From Phlebotomus papatasi (Eukaryota; Arthropoda; Insecta; Diptera; Psychodidae), in contig NC_077222.1 in assembly GCF_024763615.1 (NCBI RefSeq), forward strand, positions 68,014,001 to 68,078,000: a stretch of DNA of 64,000 bases, written 5' to 3'. Under the pieces are notes generated by a model, which had not been told where the DNA came from, did not search any database, and saw only the letters and a list, made by a program, of their open reading frames with translations. Positions 37,110-49,500 of the stretch are shown here, piece after piece; the first letter of the stretch is position 1; each line of letters starts with the position of its first letter. The position numbers and the translations under genes are program-made.

Positions 37110-40100
37110 ATGGATCTCTCTATGAAAAATTGGTTTTGCGAAGTGAATGACTTGTGGCCGGGACAGTGCATGTCGCTAAAAGTGAAAAAGATGCTATGGG
37201 AGGAAAAGTCCAAATTCCAACATATCCAAATCTTCGAATCGTGAGTCTTATCCTAAACTTCCAGGCCCCATAAATTCTCTATCAAAGCTTTGTCTGTCTT
37301 CCAGGGAGTCCTATGGACGCGTTCTGACGCTCGATGGTATCATTCAGTGCACAGAAAGGGATGAATTTGCCTACCAGGAGATGATCTCCTTCCTGCCACT
37401 TTGTTGCCATCCGGAACCGCGGAAAGTGCTAATTGTTGGTGGGGGTGATGGTGGAGTTGCCAGGGAGGTGGTGAAACATCCCCTTGTGCAGGAAGTCTAT
37501 CAAGTTGAGATTGATGATCGTGTGGTTGAGCTTTCAAAGCAATTCCTCCCTTTCATGGCTTGTGGCTTCCAGTCGCCCAAGCTGAATCTCACCATTGGTG
37601 ATGGCTTTGACTTCATGAAGAACCACGTGGGCGAATTTGACGTAATCATCACGGACAGCAGTGATCCCGTTGGCCCAGCTGTCTGCCTCTTCCAGGAATC
37701 CTACTTCAATCTCATGAAGCGAGCCCTGAGGCCCGGGGGAATTGTCTGTTCCCAGGGTGGAACCTACTGGACTGAGATGAAGCAGGTGCAGGACACCCTT
37801 GCTCACTGTCGCAGTCAATTTCCCGTTGCCGGATATGCCATTTCGACTGTGCCAACGTATCCATGTGGACAGATTGGCTACGTCATCGGCTCCCTCAATG
37901 AGGTTAGTCATTATCATTTTCTCAATCACTTCCAAGAACTCTTGACAACGTAGCTCTGGTAAATTTCTCAACGATAATCTCTGCTCGGAAACTGATAAGA
38001 GAAACAACTTAAGTACTTTTTGCTGTGCATTGGTTTGAACAGACTAACATATGTAATTGCTTCTTTATGAGTTTCTTAGTAATTTAAAATGCCAGTAATT
38101 CATTTAAAATGCAATGATTTCAGGCAAAAAATGAAAATTATATTTGTAGATTTTGTAGATATATTTTTATTTAAATATTTTACGAGTAGTATAACGTAGA
38201 GTAGAGAATAATTTAAAACTTTTATGTGAATAGATAATTGCTTATTACGCATTATCAGTCATTTATTTTTAGTTTTTTTTTGCTTCCTGATTTTTAAAAC
38301 GATTAACTCTTTCGTCTCTTTTGGGACTGTAGTACCCAAAGAAGCATATGCATATTCTATGAAAAACAATGTTTTTTAATTATTCAGAACTGATAAAAAT
38401 CCTATTCTTGTGGATGATTAGAAACTATAAGGATGTCCAAATGTAAGATATTTTTTGTAGGACCTCAATTAATTCCTGAGCTTAGATATTTTTGATTAAA
38501 AATTGTGAAATTGGCTTGTAGCATATGCTGCGGTCCGGAAAGAGTTAAGTCATTAACTCTTTCCGGACCGCAGCATATGCTTCAAGCCAATTTCACCATT
38601 TTTTAATCAAAAATATCTAAGCTCAGAAATTAATTGAGGTCCTACAAAAAATATCTTACATTTCGACATCCCTATAGTTTTTAATCATCCACAAGAATCG
38701 GATTTATATCAGTTCTGAATAATTAAAAAACATTGTTTTTCATAGAATATTCATATGCTTCTTTGGGTACTCTGAGTACCCAAAGCAGCATATGAATATT
38801 CTGTGAAAAATAATATTTTTAATTATTCAGAATTGATAAAAATCCTATTCTTGTGGATGATTACAAACTATAAGGATGTTCAAATGTAAGATATTTTTGT
38901 AGGGCCTCAAAAAATTCCTGAGCTTAGGGGAAACTGGAGTACCACCAAACACTTTTGAAAGATCCGATTTTGACTGAATTTCCTAAGAAAACTGTGAATT
39001 TTAGAAAAATGTTGCTTACCCCATGTTATAGTCTTACGTATAGGCTGCATATTAATGTATACAAGGATGATGTGAAGCATTCCAATTTTCCGTAAAAAGG
39101 AAAATTGGGTCACCATGCATTTTTCGCTTTTTTCCAACCACCCGGGGTACCAATAAACACTTTCTGGGGCACCAAAAAACACCTGTTTTTCTCACACATT
39201 GAAGTTATTTTGGGCATTCACCACAACTCTTAATTATAAAGAAGGTATTGAAAATGTAAATAATTCTCAAAAAAGCACTGCAAAATTTAGAATGAGTGAC
39301 CAAAATAGCTAAAAACTAAAGCACTGCACATCGAACATATTTTTCAATAGATTTTTCATCATTTTGACAACATTCGACTTCCGACTGGAAAGCAGCGCCA
39401 CTAAAATCGTGGCAAACACTATACATAAAGTTCAAATTTTGCGCGCTCTTCTGATTATTTGTAATAAAATCGAGAAATCATTCGTCAATCCTTGATTAAA
39501 ATCATTTAGGAATCATTAAGAATCATTTAATGCAAAATTGGGTTCTTGAAACTATATTTCTCCTGAGTCTTGAATGAAAATCCCATGAATGGATATAAAT
39601 TTCAGAAATCGAACAAAGAGGGAGATGAAGAGTAAAAAAGATAAGAGGAAAAATTTTGCCATTCAAGCTACGCTCGCGACATCTGCAATTGTAAGAAATT
39701 TGTCTGTTTGTTGGTGCCCCAAACTCTGTTTTGTGATGGATTTTATATTCTTTTAAAAAAATGTGAACATTAGTTTCTTTAGTAGATACATAAATATTAT
39801 CCCAAAACATGTAGGAAAGTACTGGTGTAGTGAAATTTGATGTAACTTATTTCAGTTTTATTTTCCAGGTAGATATATAAATGACTAAAATTATCAAAAT
39901 CTCACAATTTTGCGAAAAAAGTTTCTTATTTCTAAACTACTTGAACTATGTGGATCATTTTTTCTCTGGACAAGCATCCCTATAGTATCTATGATTTCAT
40001 GTAAGTCTCATTCTCTGAAATCTTATACCTACTTAAAAAATCGCAGTGTTTGGTGGTACCCCTGTTTGGTGGTGCCCCAGTTTCCCCTAGATATTTTTGA

Positions 40101-43100
40101 TTGAAAAACTGTAAATTTGGCTTGCAGCATATGCTGCGGTCCGGAAAGAGGTACAGTGGAGTCTCGCTATAGTCCATATTTGGTTTCAAATTTGACACTT
40201 GGGTCGCACTAGTCCATGTAATTTTTTAAACTTATCAACGATTTTTAGTACAGTAGAGTCTCTCAAATCTGAATCTCTCAAATTCGAACGCCGTTTGGAT
40301 TCAAAATGTCAATTGTGAGGTTATGTTAGAAGGTCCGTATTCTAGGTGAATGAAAATCATATTTATGTGCTTCTTCCTGAATGTTTACATACATTATAGT
40401 CGTGTAAAATTAAAAGGAAGTATGTTACCACAAAAACTTGCAAGAAAGTACGAGAATTTGATTCAAAGTACAATTTAATCTCACACAAATTTCGTTAGTT
40501 TTGAAAAAATTGTTCGAATTTGGGAGGTGAGAAATGTCAAAAATACCCCCCGATCGTTCGAATTTAGAAGACTCTACTGTATTTAAATTGCTCGACGGCT
40601 TCCACTTTCTTTGCGATTGTGGTACTTGTCCTTGCTCTCTTCAATGTGGATCACAATTGTCACAACTACTTAATAAAGTTTGCCAAAAATATTTTTTTCT
40701 TTTAAAGCTGTACGGCCCCAGCCATGCAAGCCACAAGGCCTCCAAAAATATTAAAATAATTATGCATGTCGCATACTAAAAAGCATAACCTAACTTAAAA
40801 TCAGTGTTTTGAAATCAACGGTCGATAAATTGTGGACTATAGAGCGATGGCCTATAGCGAGACTCTACTGTAAACCGTAAAATCTCATTTGCAGTAAATT
40901 GATTTATTTGCTGAACTGATTTATCTCTGATGATTTATGGTCCACAGTTTATCAGTTAGTTATCAATTACTCTACCTAAGCGTCAATAATCCGATAAAAT
41001 TGATAATGCGAATGGGAAAGGAAACTGAATCCAGTGGTTCAGTTTTTGTACGATTTCTGAATTTTAAATGACAGTTTAGATTTAGAGAGTTTGAACGAAA
41101 TGTTCACCTGGACCACCTCTAAAACATATCCAAAAATAAAAGAAATTTTAGAAGCCATTTTCGAAATAAACCAAGAAAAAACATTGTTTTGAAAGGGATG
41201 GATGGGGGTGGGGGATAATAAAAATTGTAAAAATAATACCGTAAAGGCAGGTGACTGCCCCCTTACTGTTCATAAGCTTTTCTTTAATGCTAGCTCTTAG
41301 GGATGGTCTTTATTGTATTGATTCGATCTACCATGTCTAATTGGTAAAGATCATTCCCAAACAGGGAGCAAGAAAGGAACCTCCACGCGTATTTAGGGTT
41401 TTTTTCGGAACTAAATCGGTGCTCCTGGACGGAGGACAAAATCACCCACATCTACGGTAATAAAATCCTTGGGTCAACCTGTGGGGGGTCTCCCGAAGAT
41501 CGGAAATTCGTATCTCTTACCGTCTCGCCTTTAGATGGGTATCAAGTTTACGGACAGAAAAAAAGAATATTTAAAAAAGATTGATCATTTACACGGGTAC
41601 TTAACTGATTCATTAACACTGTGCAACAATTTTGAACTTTTTTTTGTCCCTGGGTTCTCAAGCTATTTTTTCTATTGCTAGGGTCAAACGATTTACGAAA
41701 ATACTTATCATTTTGATTTCATTTGAATTTTGCGCCTGGAATCTAGGCAAAACCGTTTTTTGATACTTGGGTTCCTATATCTCCGATTCTGCTGAACCGA
41801 TTTATTTCTCACTATGGAATAATTTGGTCTCCTTTACATGCCCGATAAATCCTCTGAACAGATGAAGTTCGTACAACTGACACCAGGGGCGCTGTAGTCT
41901 CATAAATGTCAGAAAACATGGGAAAATCGAACTTTATAACAACTTTGATCAAAAATATCTCGAAAACTAGGACTGTCCCTAACAACCTGATTTGTGGGTT
42001 TGATAGAGAATTTATTCAGCTACATTTTCGTACATGTGCAACTTTTCTCTCAGATTGTTTTTCAACCTCGATATTGAGGTTTAAACGAAAAACGAGGACT
42101 CAGACAACTAAAGAAAAACTTAACTATAAACTTCAAGACCTTTTCAAAAAATCCAAATGTAACCAAATCGCTTGAAAAATAGACCCTCCACAGTTTATCC
42201 CATTCCTTACCATGGTATTATACATCATACGCAAATTGAGTGATTTTAAATGATTTATTCCTGGGCAATTGATATTCTCATTGCTGTCGGAAATGGATTT
42301 TTAGTTACTTTAGTCCTTCAATTACTTGGAAAAATAGCCCGACAGAGATGGAAATACATTTTGTTGTTCTTTTCTCGCTTCGCGGAAAGTAATGCAAATT
42401 TTTTTTCTCAAAATGGCGGATGGAAAATTCTACATCCCATCGAATTTGTTAAAATTGACCATCCTCTTTCCTGATCTGAATTCTGGTTGCCAATTTGTTT
42501 TCTTAGATAGCTACTCTATCTAAATCAATTGAGTTTTTATTGAATTAATGTAGAGAATTTAAATTCTGTGACCGTTAAGACGCGTGTTTGAGAACGGCTC
42601 TTTAAAAAATGCCTTTTTAAAGAAAATATCCCAAATTTCCCCTATCGTGTAGGCAGAAACGTTAGAATTTTATAAAAAAGACAATTTTTGACGAGAATTG
42701 CTTCTAGTGTATAGACACTATAAGAGATAAAAAAATCATCTATTATTCTGTAAGAATTTAATTCCAAAATATGAACATTCTATCTCAAATATTTCTAGTA
42801 CATTGACTGAATGGGTAAACTTTTTCCTTCAGAAATTGGTGATTTTTTTAGATCATAGGCATGTTTTTACCGTTTGGACGAAATGTTCGCCTGGACCACC
42901 TCCAAAATAAACCGGTTTCGGGATAAACTCAAAAAAATGGTTTCCGGGGGGTTTGGGGGGAAAAAGAAAGAAAACGTCTGGATTATTATTATTATTTGTT
43001 GGGGGTCACAGAAGACCTGAAGTTCATATCTCCTACTGTTTAACCTCCAGGACGGTGACAAGTAAAAAAATCGATTGTATAACCGTTCTCTCTCTTTGAG

Positions 43101-43651
43101 TTCGAGCAGTAAAAGGGAGAATTTAAGTATATGTTTATTCGAGACTGATTCTCAAACTCTCGTTTCCTCTCAGAGGCTATCATTTTTTCTGATAAAAATG
43201 AATGACATCCAAAATCCGAATCACATCTTATTCAGACATGCTAACAAACCTTATCTCAAAAAATGAAATCCAGTTGTGAATGAATCGTGCACTGGACTAA
43301 ATGAGGGTTTACGAGACAAAAAGAGCCAATAAACCTTTCAGAAAAAAAACAACAGTGATAAAGAAAGCGTGCGTAATTTGATGTATGAAAAAAAAAATAT
43401 CCATAAAATTTGTAATAACAACATTCCTAAAAGAAATCATGCAAAATGTAGAAAGAATTTCACGTTTATATCACAGAAAGAATTGCTCTATTGAAACTTT
43501 TTGGCTTGTCTTGCAGTCGACAAATCTACGAGAGCCGGCTGTGACGTTCACGGACGAGGAGCTGGAAAAGATGCAGATGCGCTACTACACCTCTGACGTC
43601 CACCGGGCAGCCTTCACTCTGCCCAGGTATGCTGCTAAGGCCCTCAACTGA
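37110..43651 (+). CDS. SpdS: Spermidine synthase
   Basis: The enzyme transfers aminopropyl from decarboxylated S-adenosylmethionine to putrescine. Exons 37110-37240, 37305-37902 and 43517-43651 join in phase to 287 aa; human SRM has 302. Diagnostic motifs are LTLDGIIQCTERDEFAYQEM, the nucleotide loop VLIVGGGDGGVAREVVKH, the substrate/catalytic region DVIITDSSDPVGPA (catalytic Asp of D-S-S-D) and GGIVCSQGGTYWTEMKQ. The third exon supplies RYYTSDVHRAAFTLPRYAAK, the family C terminus, so the distal exon is certainly used. Failure to splice intron 2 would add VSHYHFLNHF... and stop at 37953 without that C terminus. Intron 2 is 5.6 kb, swollen by nested transposons. AATAAA at 43772-43777 follows the stop. 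Confidence 0.96.
38303..38548 (+). mobile_element. TTAA-flanked MITE (CTCTTTC... family), copy a
   Basis: About 246 bp with TTAA on both sides. It begins CTCTTTCGTCTCTTTTGGGA and ends GCGGTCCGGAAAGAG. The interior includes TTATTCAGAACTGATAAAAA and CTTGTGGATGATTA. A full copy is at 48019-48270; a diverged one at 56305. Confidence 0.82.
38553..40150. mobile_element. Two fused CTCTTTC-family copies in inverted orientation, split by a 1161-bp element
   Basis: 38553-38772 is a minus-oriented copy (TTAACTCTTTCCGGACCGCA). It meets a plus-oriented copy from 38772 at the palindrome CTTTGGGTACTCTGAGTACC, without the usual outer ends, so the pair forms one long hairpin. The second copy stops at GAGCTTA (38926) and resumes after 40087 as GATATTTTTGATTG, ending in GGTCCGGAAAGAG at about 40150. 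Confidence 0.8.
38927..40087. mobile_element. 1161-bp TA-flanked element (GGGGAAACTGG termini), copy 1
   Basis: Left end GGGGAAACTGGAGTACCACC and right end GGTGGTGCCCCAGTTTCCCC are inverse, with TA on each side. Near-identical to 59920-61080. It encodes only short frames (minus-strand 38907-39182 and 39523-39810, plus-strand 39910-40104), all without a recognised family. The frames are shared by both copies but run into the termini, so they are probably by-products. Confidence 0.88.
40154..40870 (-). mobile_element. CAGTAGAGTCTCGCTATAG MITE, copy 3, interrupted
   Basis: Inverted relative to copies 1 and 2 and flanked by TA. Between TTTTTAGTA and TTTAAATTGCTCGACGG it carries a second element (40251-40579). 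Without the insert it is about 390 bp, including a 30-bp GGCCCCAGCCATGCAAGCC segment absent from the other copies. Confidence 0.82.
40251..40579. mobile_element. Tigger-like MITE with CAGTAGAGTCTCTCAAATC terminus, nested
   Basis: 329 bp, flanked by TA inside copy 3 of the CGCTATAG family. The left end is CAGTAGAGTCTCTCAAATC then TCAAATTCGAACG; the right is CGTTCGAATTTAGAAGACTC then TACTG. It is a distinct family from its host. Confidence 0.82.
40871..43516. other. Remaining spermidine synthase intron 2
   Basis: Contains dispersed GGATATGTTTT/AACATTTCG repeat pieces near 41100 and, inverted, at 42870-43000 (GACGAAATGTTCGCCTGGAC). The short CTCTCTCTTTGAGT(T/A)CGAGCAGTAAAA motif at 43085 also occurs at 4816. 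No gene seen. Confidence 0.45.
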
Positions 43652-43771
43652 GCCACGAGTCTCGGTGCATTGTTCCGCACGCCCTTCCAACACGAAATCC
43701 ATGAGAGAGAATATTTTTTTTTACACAAATCAACTTTTATCTAAAATTGTATCATATATTTTTTTCGCTAA

Positions 43772-43777
43772 AATAAA
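43772..43777 (+). promoter_or_regulatory. Poly(A) signal of spermidine synthase
   Basis: AATAAA, about 120 bp past the stop codon and about 255 bp short of the convergent Merlin stop codon. Confidence 0.65.
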
Positions 43778-44032
43778 CTCTATTTTTGTGGGTTATTACT
43801 AAAAAAAAGAATTGCAGGAATTTTGCTTTTTTTCGGAAAGGTTTGTTTTTTTTATCATTTTTTAAAGAGTGTTTTCTTGTGGAGTAGGTACAAAAATAAT
43901 TTATATCGAAGACTTTTTATCTGTTAATCATTTTTCTTTTGTAGAAAATGTACAAAAAAAAGTGTTACGGACAGGCACATTAAAGGCACCAGAGAGCATT
44001 TCTCTACCCACCCCAAATCAAAGCCCCAGCAC

Positions 44033-46549
44033 TCACAGCTCCTCAAAGAAGGCCACTCTGGACTTTGTGGAGCCGGACTTGAGCTTCTTCAGTGTTGAGT
44101 ACTTCGTCTCACCCTGGCGCAACTGGTCAGCATTTATGATGTCCAGCACGCACTGATTCTCCTGAATTTTCAGCAGCTCAATCTCAGACCGAAGCTCCCG
44201 CAGTTGATGCTGAACCTGCTTGGATTTCTCCAAGCATTCAACACTGCAAACAAATCAGGGTAATGAGTCCCGATTTTTCTTTTTTTTTCTGAGGCGCAGC
44301 AGAGTGCCCTTACCGCTCCTTCTCTATTTCCCGGTCAATCTCCTCCATGTCCCCTCCCGCTATGACGTCATAGTGGCAGAGTTCAACGTCGAGGATCTGG
44401 GATTCAGTGACATCACTGCCACTGATAGATGGCTCAACGGAGGAACTTTGATTGACACTTCGGCTGAGGAATGATAGAAGTTTCTGCGTGGCATCGCGTT
44501 CAGCTGCTCTGGCGTACATCAACTCCTTCTTGAGTTTGTCCGCCTCTGCTGAACGCTTCTCCTTCTCCTCAGTCAATTTTGCCACGTAGAATTCCGTGTC
44601 CCTGATCCTCTTCTCCAAGTCACCCTGGTAAAGTGAACAAAAAATTAGCTGAGACACATCCTAAACAGCCTATAAAAAATCTCAATCAACTCGGTCCTCA
44701 GCTTTGCTACTAATTAATTCTTTTTATTCTAACAAATGCCAATAACGTTTTTCTATGCAATTTATTTATTTTTTTTTTGTAAAAAATATCTCATAAATTC
44801 GGGAACAAAACAAAGTCATTCACAACAGTGTAGACAACTAGCTTGCATGGATGGTGTCTCGGCTTATTTTGGGATTTCTAACACGTATGATTTTTTTTTT
44901 TCATTTTATTGATCGACCTCCGCAGAGAGAGAGCAATATAATACCTCGATCTTCTCAGTCTCCAAAATTTCCATCCTTCACCCTCGAGGACCACTTTTCT
45001 CAACGTGTCTCCACCTACGTTTAAGTTTTATGACCTAAAAAAATCGCCATTTTGACATTTCCAACCCGATTACATCAGTCGCAATCGGTAATAAATCGGT
45101 TAAGTAGCCGTAAATGACCAATTTATTTAAAATATTCTTTTTTTTTCTGTCCGTAAACTTATATTACCCATCTAGATGCGAAACGGTAATAGATATGAAC
45201 TTCGGATCTTCGGATGACCCCCCGATAAGTCGACCCAAGGAACATTATTATGATTTTTATTTTCTCCCTCATCTTCCATCCCCTCCAAAATCATGTTTTT
45301 TGGGCTTTTCTCGAAAACGACCCCTACGATTTTTTTGGATATGTTTTGGAGTTGGCCCAGGCGAATATTTTGTCTAAACATACCTATGACGCAAAAAAAA
45401 ACGCCATCTTGAATTTTCAAAAGTCAAAGTTTAACTGGTCTTGAAATCAGTATAATGAATCGGTTGAATATCCGCAAGTTACTTATCTGTCTCGTGTTTA
45501 CATTTTTTGTCCATATGCTTGTAACTCATGCCAGAAGATTCTAAAATGATCACTTATTTATCAATTTTTGATTTTGAAATGCTTTTGTGATTTATGAGTG
45601 AATTTGATCTCTAGTAGATCAGTAAGCACCAAAATGCGAAAAAGTAATTCATAGAGGGCTCTATTTCGTGAGTTCGAGCATTTCGCAAAGCCTGGGATGC
45701 TTTTAAAAGACATTCTGCTTTTAACCCTCTAACGGGTAAGACCGCCTTCAGGCGGTCTTCACAAAAATCACATTTACAGCGACAATAAAGGTTTATTTAA
45801 AAGTGCTGTAGTGTCCTCGGTAATAGCCTTATAAACATCTCTTGAAAGTTTGAACTCATTTTGACTCTTCGTTTTGTTGCTATTCTCAGTTTTGTGTGAC
45901 AGGTCAGAGAAAAAGCAACAAAAAATATTTGTACAAAAAAACTCATTTCCAATTTCCATAAAAATACCGATTTCATTCTTTACTTTTGGATTTATTAATT
46001 AATTAATTTTGTTAAAGACACTGGCGCCACTGCCACTCGTAATTTTTATTTTATTTTATTTATTTTTTTATTTTTAAGAATTCCTTTAAATTTTAGATTT
46101 CAATTTTTTTTCAAGGATTTCATGGGATCGTCTGTTCCTAAATTATAAATTTAAGCTAATCTATTTTTTTTATGTTAATTACTGCACCAAACGATTTTTT
46201 TTCTTTAGGGCCTTGCCCACTAATGGCTTACAGCTCAGTCAGAGCTAGCCATTTTTCAATTCTCTCACAATGTAAATAGAGAGTACGGATGGTACAGAGC
46301 AGCATCTTCTGTTTGCCTTTTCTTTCTGCTCATTAAATGAGTAAAATGTATGTTTGAGTTTAGTACACACCATGATTTATTTATTCATGTTGATTCATGA
46401 CTGGCATATACAACCTGTGAAAGAGTTTTCCACCGTTTTCACTCTGGAGGTTGGTCATCAACACTAAGACGGCGGTGGCCGCAGAAAGAAAAAACTACAT
46501 ACTCACGCATGATCAACAATTTGTACTTCTAAAACATTGTGATGAATAA

Positions 46550-46582
<33 letters not shown>

Positions 46583-49500
46583 TTAAAGTTATCTGACTAT
46601 AATAAATTTATTTTTTTACTGAAAGATATGTCATTCTACTTTGTATATTTTATTTAAAAAATTTGAAAAAACTAAAAATGTGAATTTTAGAAGCAAAAAG
46701 AGTTTCAAAAAATTTTTATATTTTTTCACCTAGCACCTAAACTAAAAGAGATAATGAAGAATGGATGGTTTTTTCGACTATATTGGATTATAATTATCCT
46801 AGAAAACATTGTTTTAGAACTTTTTTTCGCATATTAAAGAAAACACTGTTAGAGGGTTAAGAGCGCTAGAACTGAATAATCATAAAATGGAAATAGCAAA
46901 ATCTGAAAATTGGAAAAGATGAAAGAGAAATAATGCACAAAAATTGGATGGCTAACCGAGACACATATCCTTATAGCCGAAACTTTAAACTAAAATATAA
47001 ACGTGTTTGTGAAGAAAACGTTTTGGGTTGAGTTTGAATATATAAGCACCGTTTTTCTATTGTGTTTCTTCAATATTATCATATTATATTAGCTTCCTCA
47101 ACAAATTCCATTTTTTAACAATACATTATGATAATAGTAAATTTTCTAAAGTTATTTTTCCTAATTTGGAATGTTTGGAATAATACTGTATACACAAAAA
47201 TTGAAACGTTTGCTTAATCGTTACAGCCAAGATTTGACCCAATCTCGAATTTTTGTTGTGTGTATTTACAAGGTTTCTTCTTAATGTTGTGTTGCAACAC
47301 GATATTGTTTAAATAAATATTGAAAATAAAAACATTTGCTGCGTTGATTTACTTTCAATGAAATCGATAACGCAGTTAGAGTGCCAGTAGGTCCAGTAGC
47401 GGTATTCACATATTATTTCTATAGTTTTAGAAAAGGTTGTAGGACTTTTTTATAGGTGCGCTTTTTCAATGAAAACTGTAAAGTGGAAATCCGTCTCCTG
47501 AATATATAGCGCTTTGCTGTTTTCAAGTGATTCTGCATTATCGACTGTTTGGTGATTTTAGAACACGGTGAGGACCGGGGAAACAGTCGTGACAAGAATC
47601 AACACAAAGAAAAGTCGATTATGTAAAAGCATCTGAGAACAGCGGTGAAGTGCAAAAAATGTTTATTTTATATTGGAATAGCACCATATTACACACATTG
47701 TGAACAAATACGATTGATAAAGACCTATACAAGATTGTAGCAAATATTGATTCTTTGAAACATTTCCTGAAGATCAGGTATTTTATAGTTAGTATTTCAG
47801 CGTAAAGAATATAAATGGGCAATTTTGAACAGAATCTAAAATTGAATTTTGGATGTTTTTCCAACGTTTCAGATGACTCAAGAGAAAAAGACGACCTACT
47901 TCTTCGTGATCTTTTTCTTTTGCCCATGTGAAAGTACTGAAATTTTAAAGTTAAAATTCAGATTCTGTTCAAAATTTCCCATTTTTTTACCCTGAGAGAT
48001 TCAATGTTTCTTTCAACTTTAACTCTTTCGTCTCTTTTGGGACTCTGAGTACCCAAAGCAGCATATGAATGTTGTTCTGTGAAAAACAATGTTTTTTTAA
48101 TTATTCAGAACTGATAAAAATCCTATTCTTGTGGATGATTACAAACTATAAAGATGTCCAAATGTAAGATATTTTTTGTAGGACCTCAATTAATTCCTGA
48201 GCTTAGATATTTTTAATTAAAAAATGGTGAAATTGGCTTGCAGCATATGCTGCGGTCCGGAAAGAGTTAATAAATTTTCCTAGTTGTAAAACGTAAACCT
48301 TTAGTTCATTTATTTGGACGGATAATTCAAAGAACGTTTTTTATTGTACGAAAAATTCCTCGAAATCACGAGGTGCAAAATTCCACAAGAGATAATGTTT
48401 TTTTTTTAATTGCAAGAATTTCTTGGAAATTAATCTACATCTGCGGTAATAGCAGATTTCAAGCACTTCAGTGTGATTAGGCAAAAAGCTTTTGTAATTT
48501 TGATAGTAAAAGAACAAAGGAATTTCACAAAGATCTTACCTTCTCCTTCTCAGTTTTGAGCGCTGTCTCTCTTAAGCGATTCATCTCTTGCTTGAAAGTG
48601 TGCGCTTTGTGTTCTGTCAGAATCATCTGCTCCTGATTCACTCTACTCTTTTCTGCATAAATCTCTGCCGCTTCCTCTGAGCGTCTCTGGAAATGCCTCA
48701 AAATTATTAATTTATTCCGCTCAAAAAAGCAGTTTCCTTGAAAGACAAGGACTCACGAGAGCTTCACTGGCATTCTGCATCTCTTCCTGGAGTTGCATCA
48801 ATCTCTGCTCTAAATTGGCCTTATCCCGTTCTGCTTGTTCCCTCAGTTGTTTTTCCCTAGACAATTTATTGCGCTCAATTTGTCTTCGTTGCTTCTCTTC
48901 CTTGGCCTGAGCCTTCATCTGCTGAATCTCCATTGTGTCTGGTTTCCTCCGTCGCATGAAGAGATCATGATTCCCAACGCACAAATCGAGAATCTTTCAA
49001 AGAGGAAGGATATGAGCATCCTGGAAATGATAGAAAATCCTTCGGGATTCCGGGGATTCCTTACCAATTTATTGATTCTGAGCTTCTGGGAGATGAAGAT
49101 GAAATTGGGAGATTTATTTTCTACTGGTTTTATGGTGAATTTCTTGTCATCGAAGCCAATATGCCGGATTTCTGACCATTGGAACGTTGTCCTTGGCTGC
49201 AATTTGTTATTCTTCTCGTAGATATTCAGTCCCATTGCTGTCACACCGAGCCAGAGCTCGGTGTTTTTCTTATTCTAAGATCAAAGGTTTCAGGATTAGA
49301 AGGGGTTTTTTTTTGGGTAGGTGAAGGAAGCTTTTAGAGACTCACAGTTATAGGGAAATAATTAACTCCGTACATATCGAGATCCTGAGCAATTTTGAGA
49401 TATTCCATCTCTGCCTCATCCCTGGACATTCCCTTGTGATCTGAGTACCAGATTTTGATACGATCTTCCCACATTCGCGGAGTCATCTGATATTGATCAA

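Larger units (their letters stand above)
45721..46860. mobile_element. 1.1-kb TTAA-flanked element, CCCTCTAAC termini
   Basis: In a Merlin intron. TTAACCCTCTAACGGG on the left and CTGTTAGAGGGTTAA on the right are inverse ends with TTAA, as in piggyBac-like elements. A near-perfect hairpin GACCGCCTTCAGGCGGTC lies just inside the left end. No transposase is visible. It contains a LINE- or SINE-like tail (46199-46583). Confidence 0.65.

Noticed and set aside
38907..39810. Minus-strand frames of 91 and 95 aa shared by both 1161-bp elements, considered as an encoded protein
   Set aside because: The first overlaps the terminal inverted repeat and matches nothing known; sharing is explained by recent copying of the DNA.
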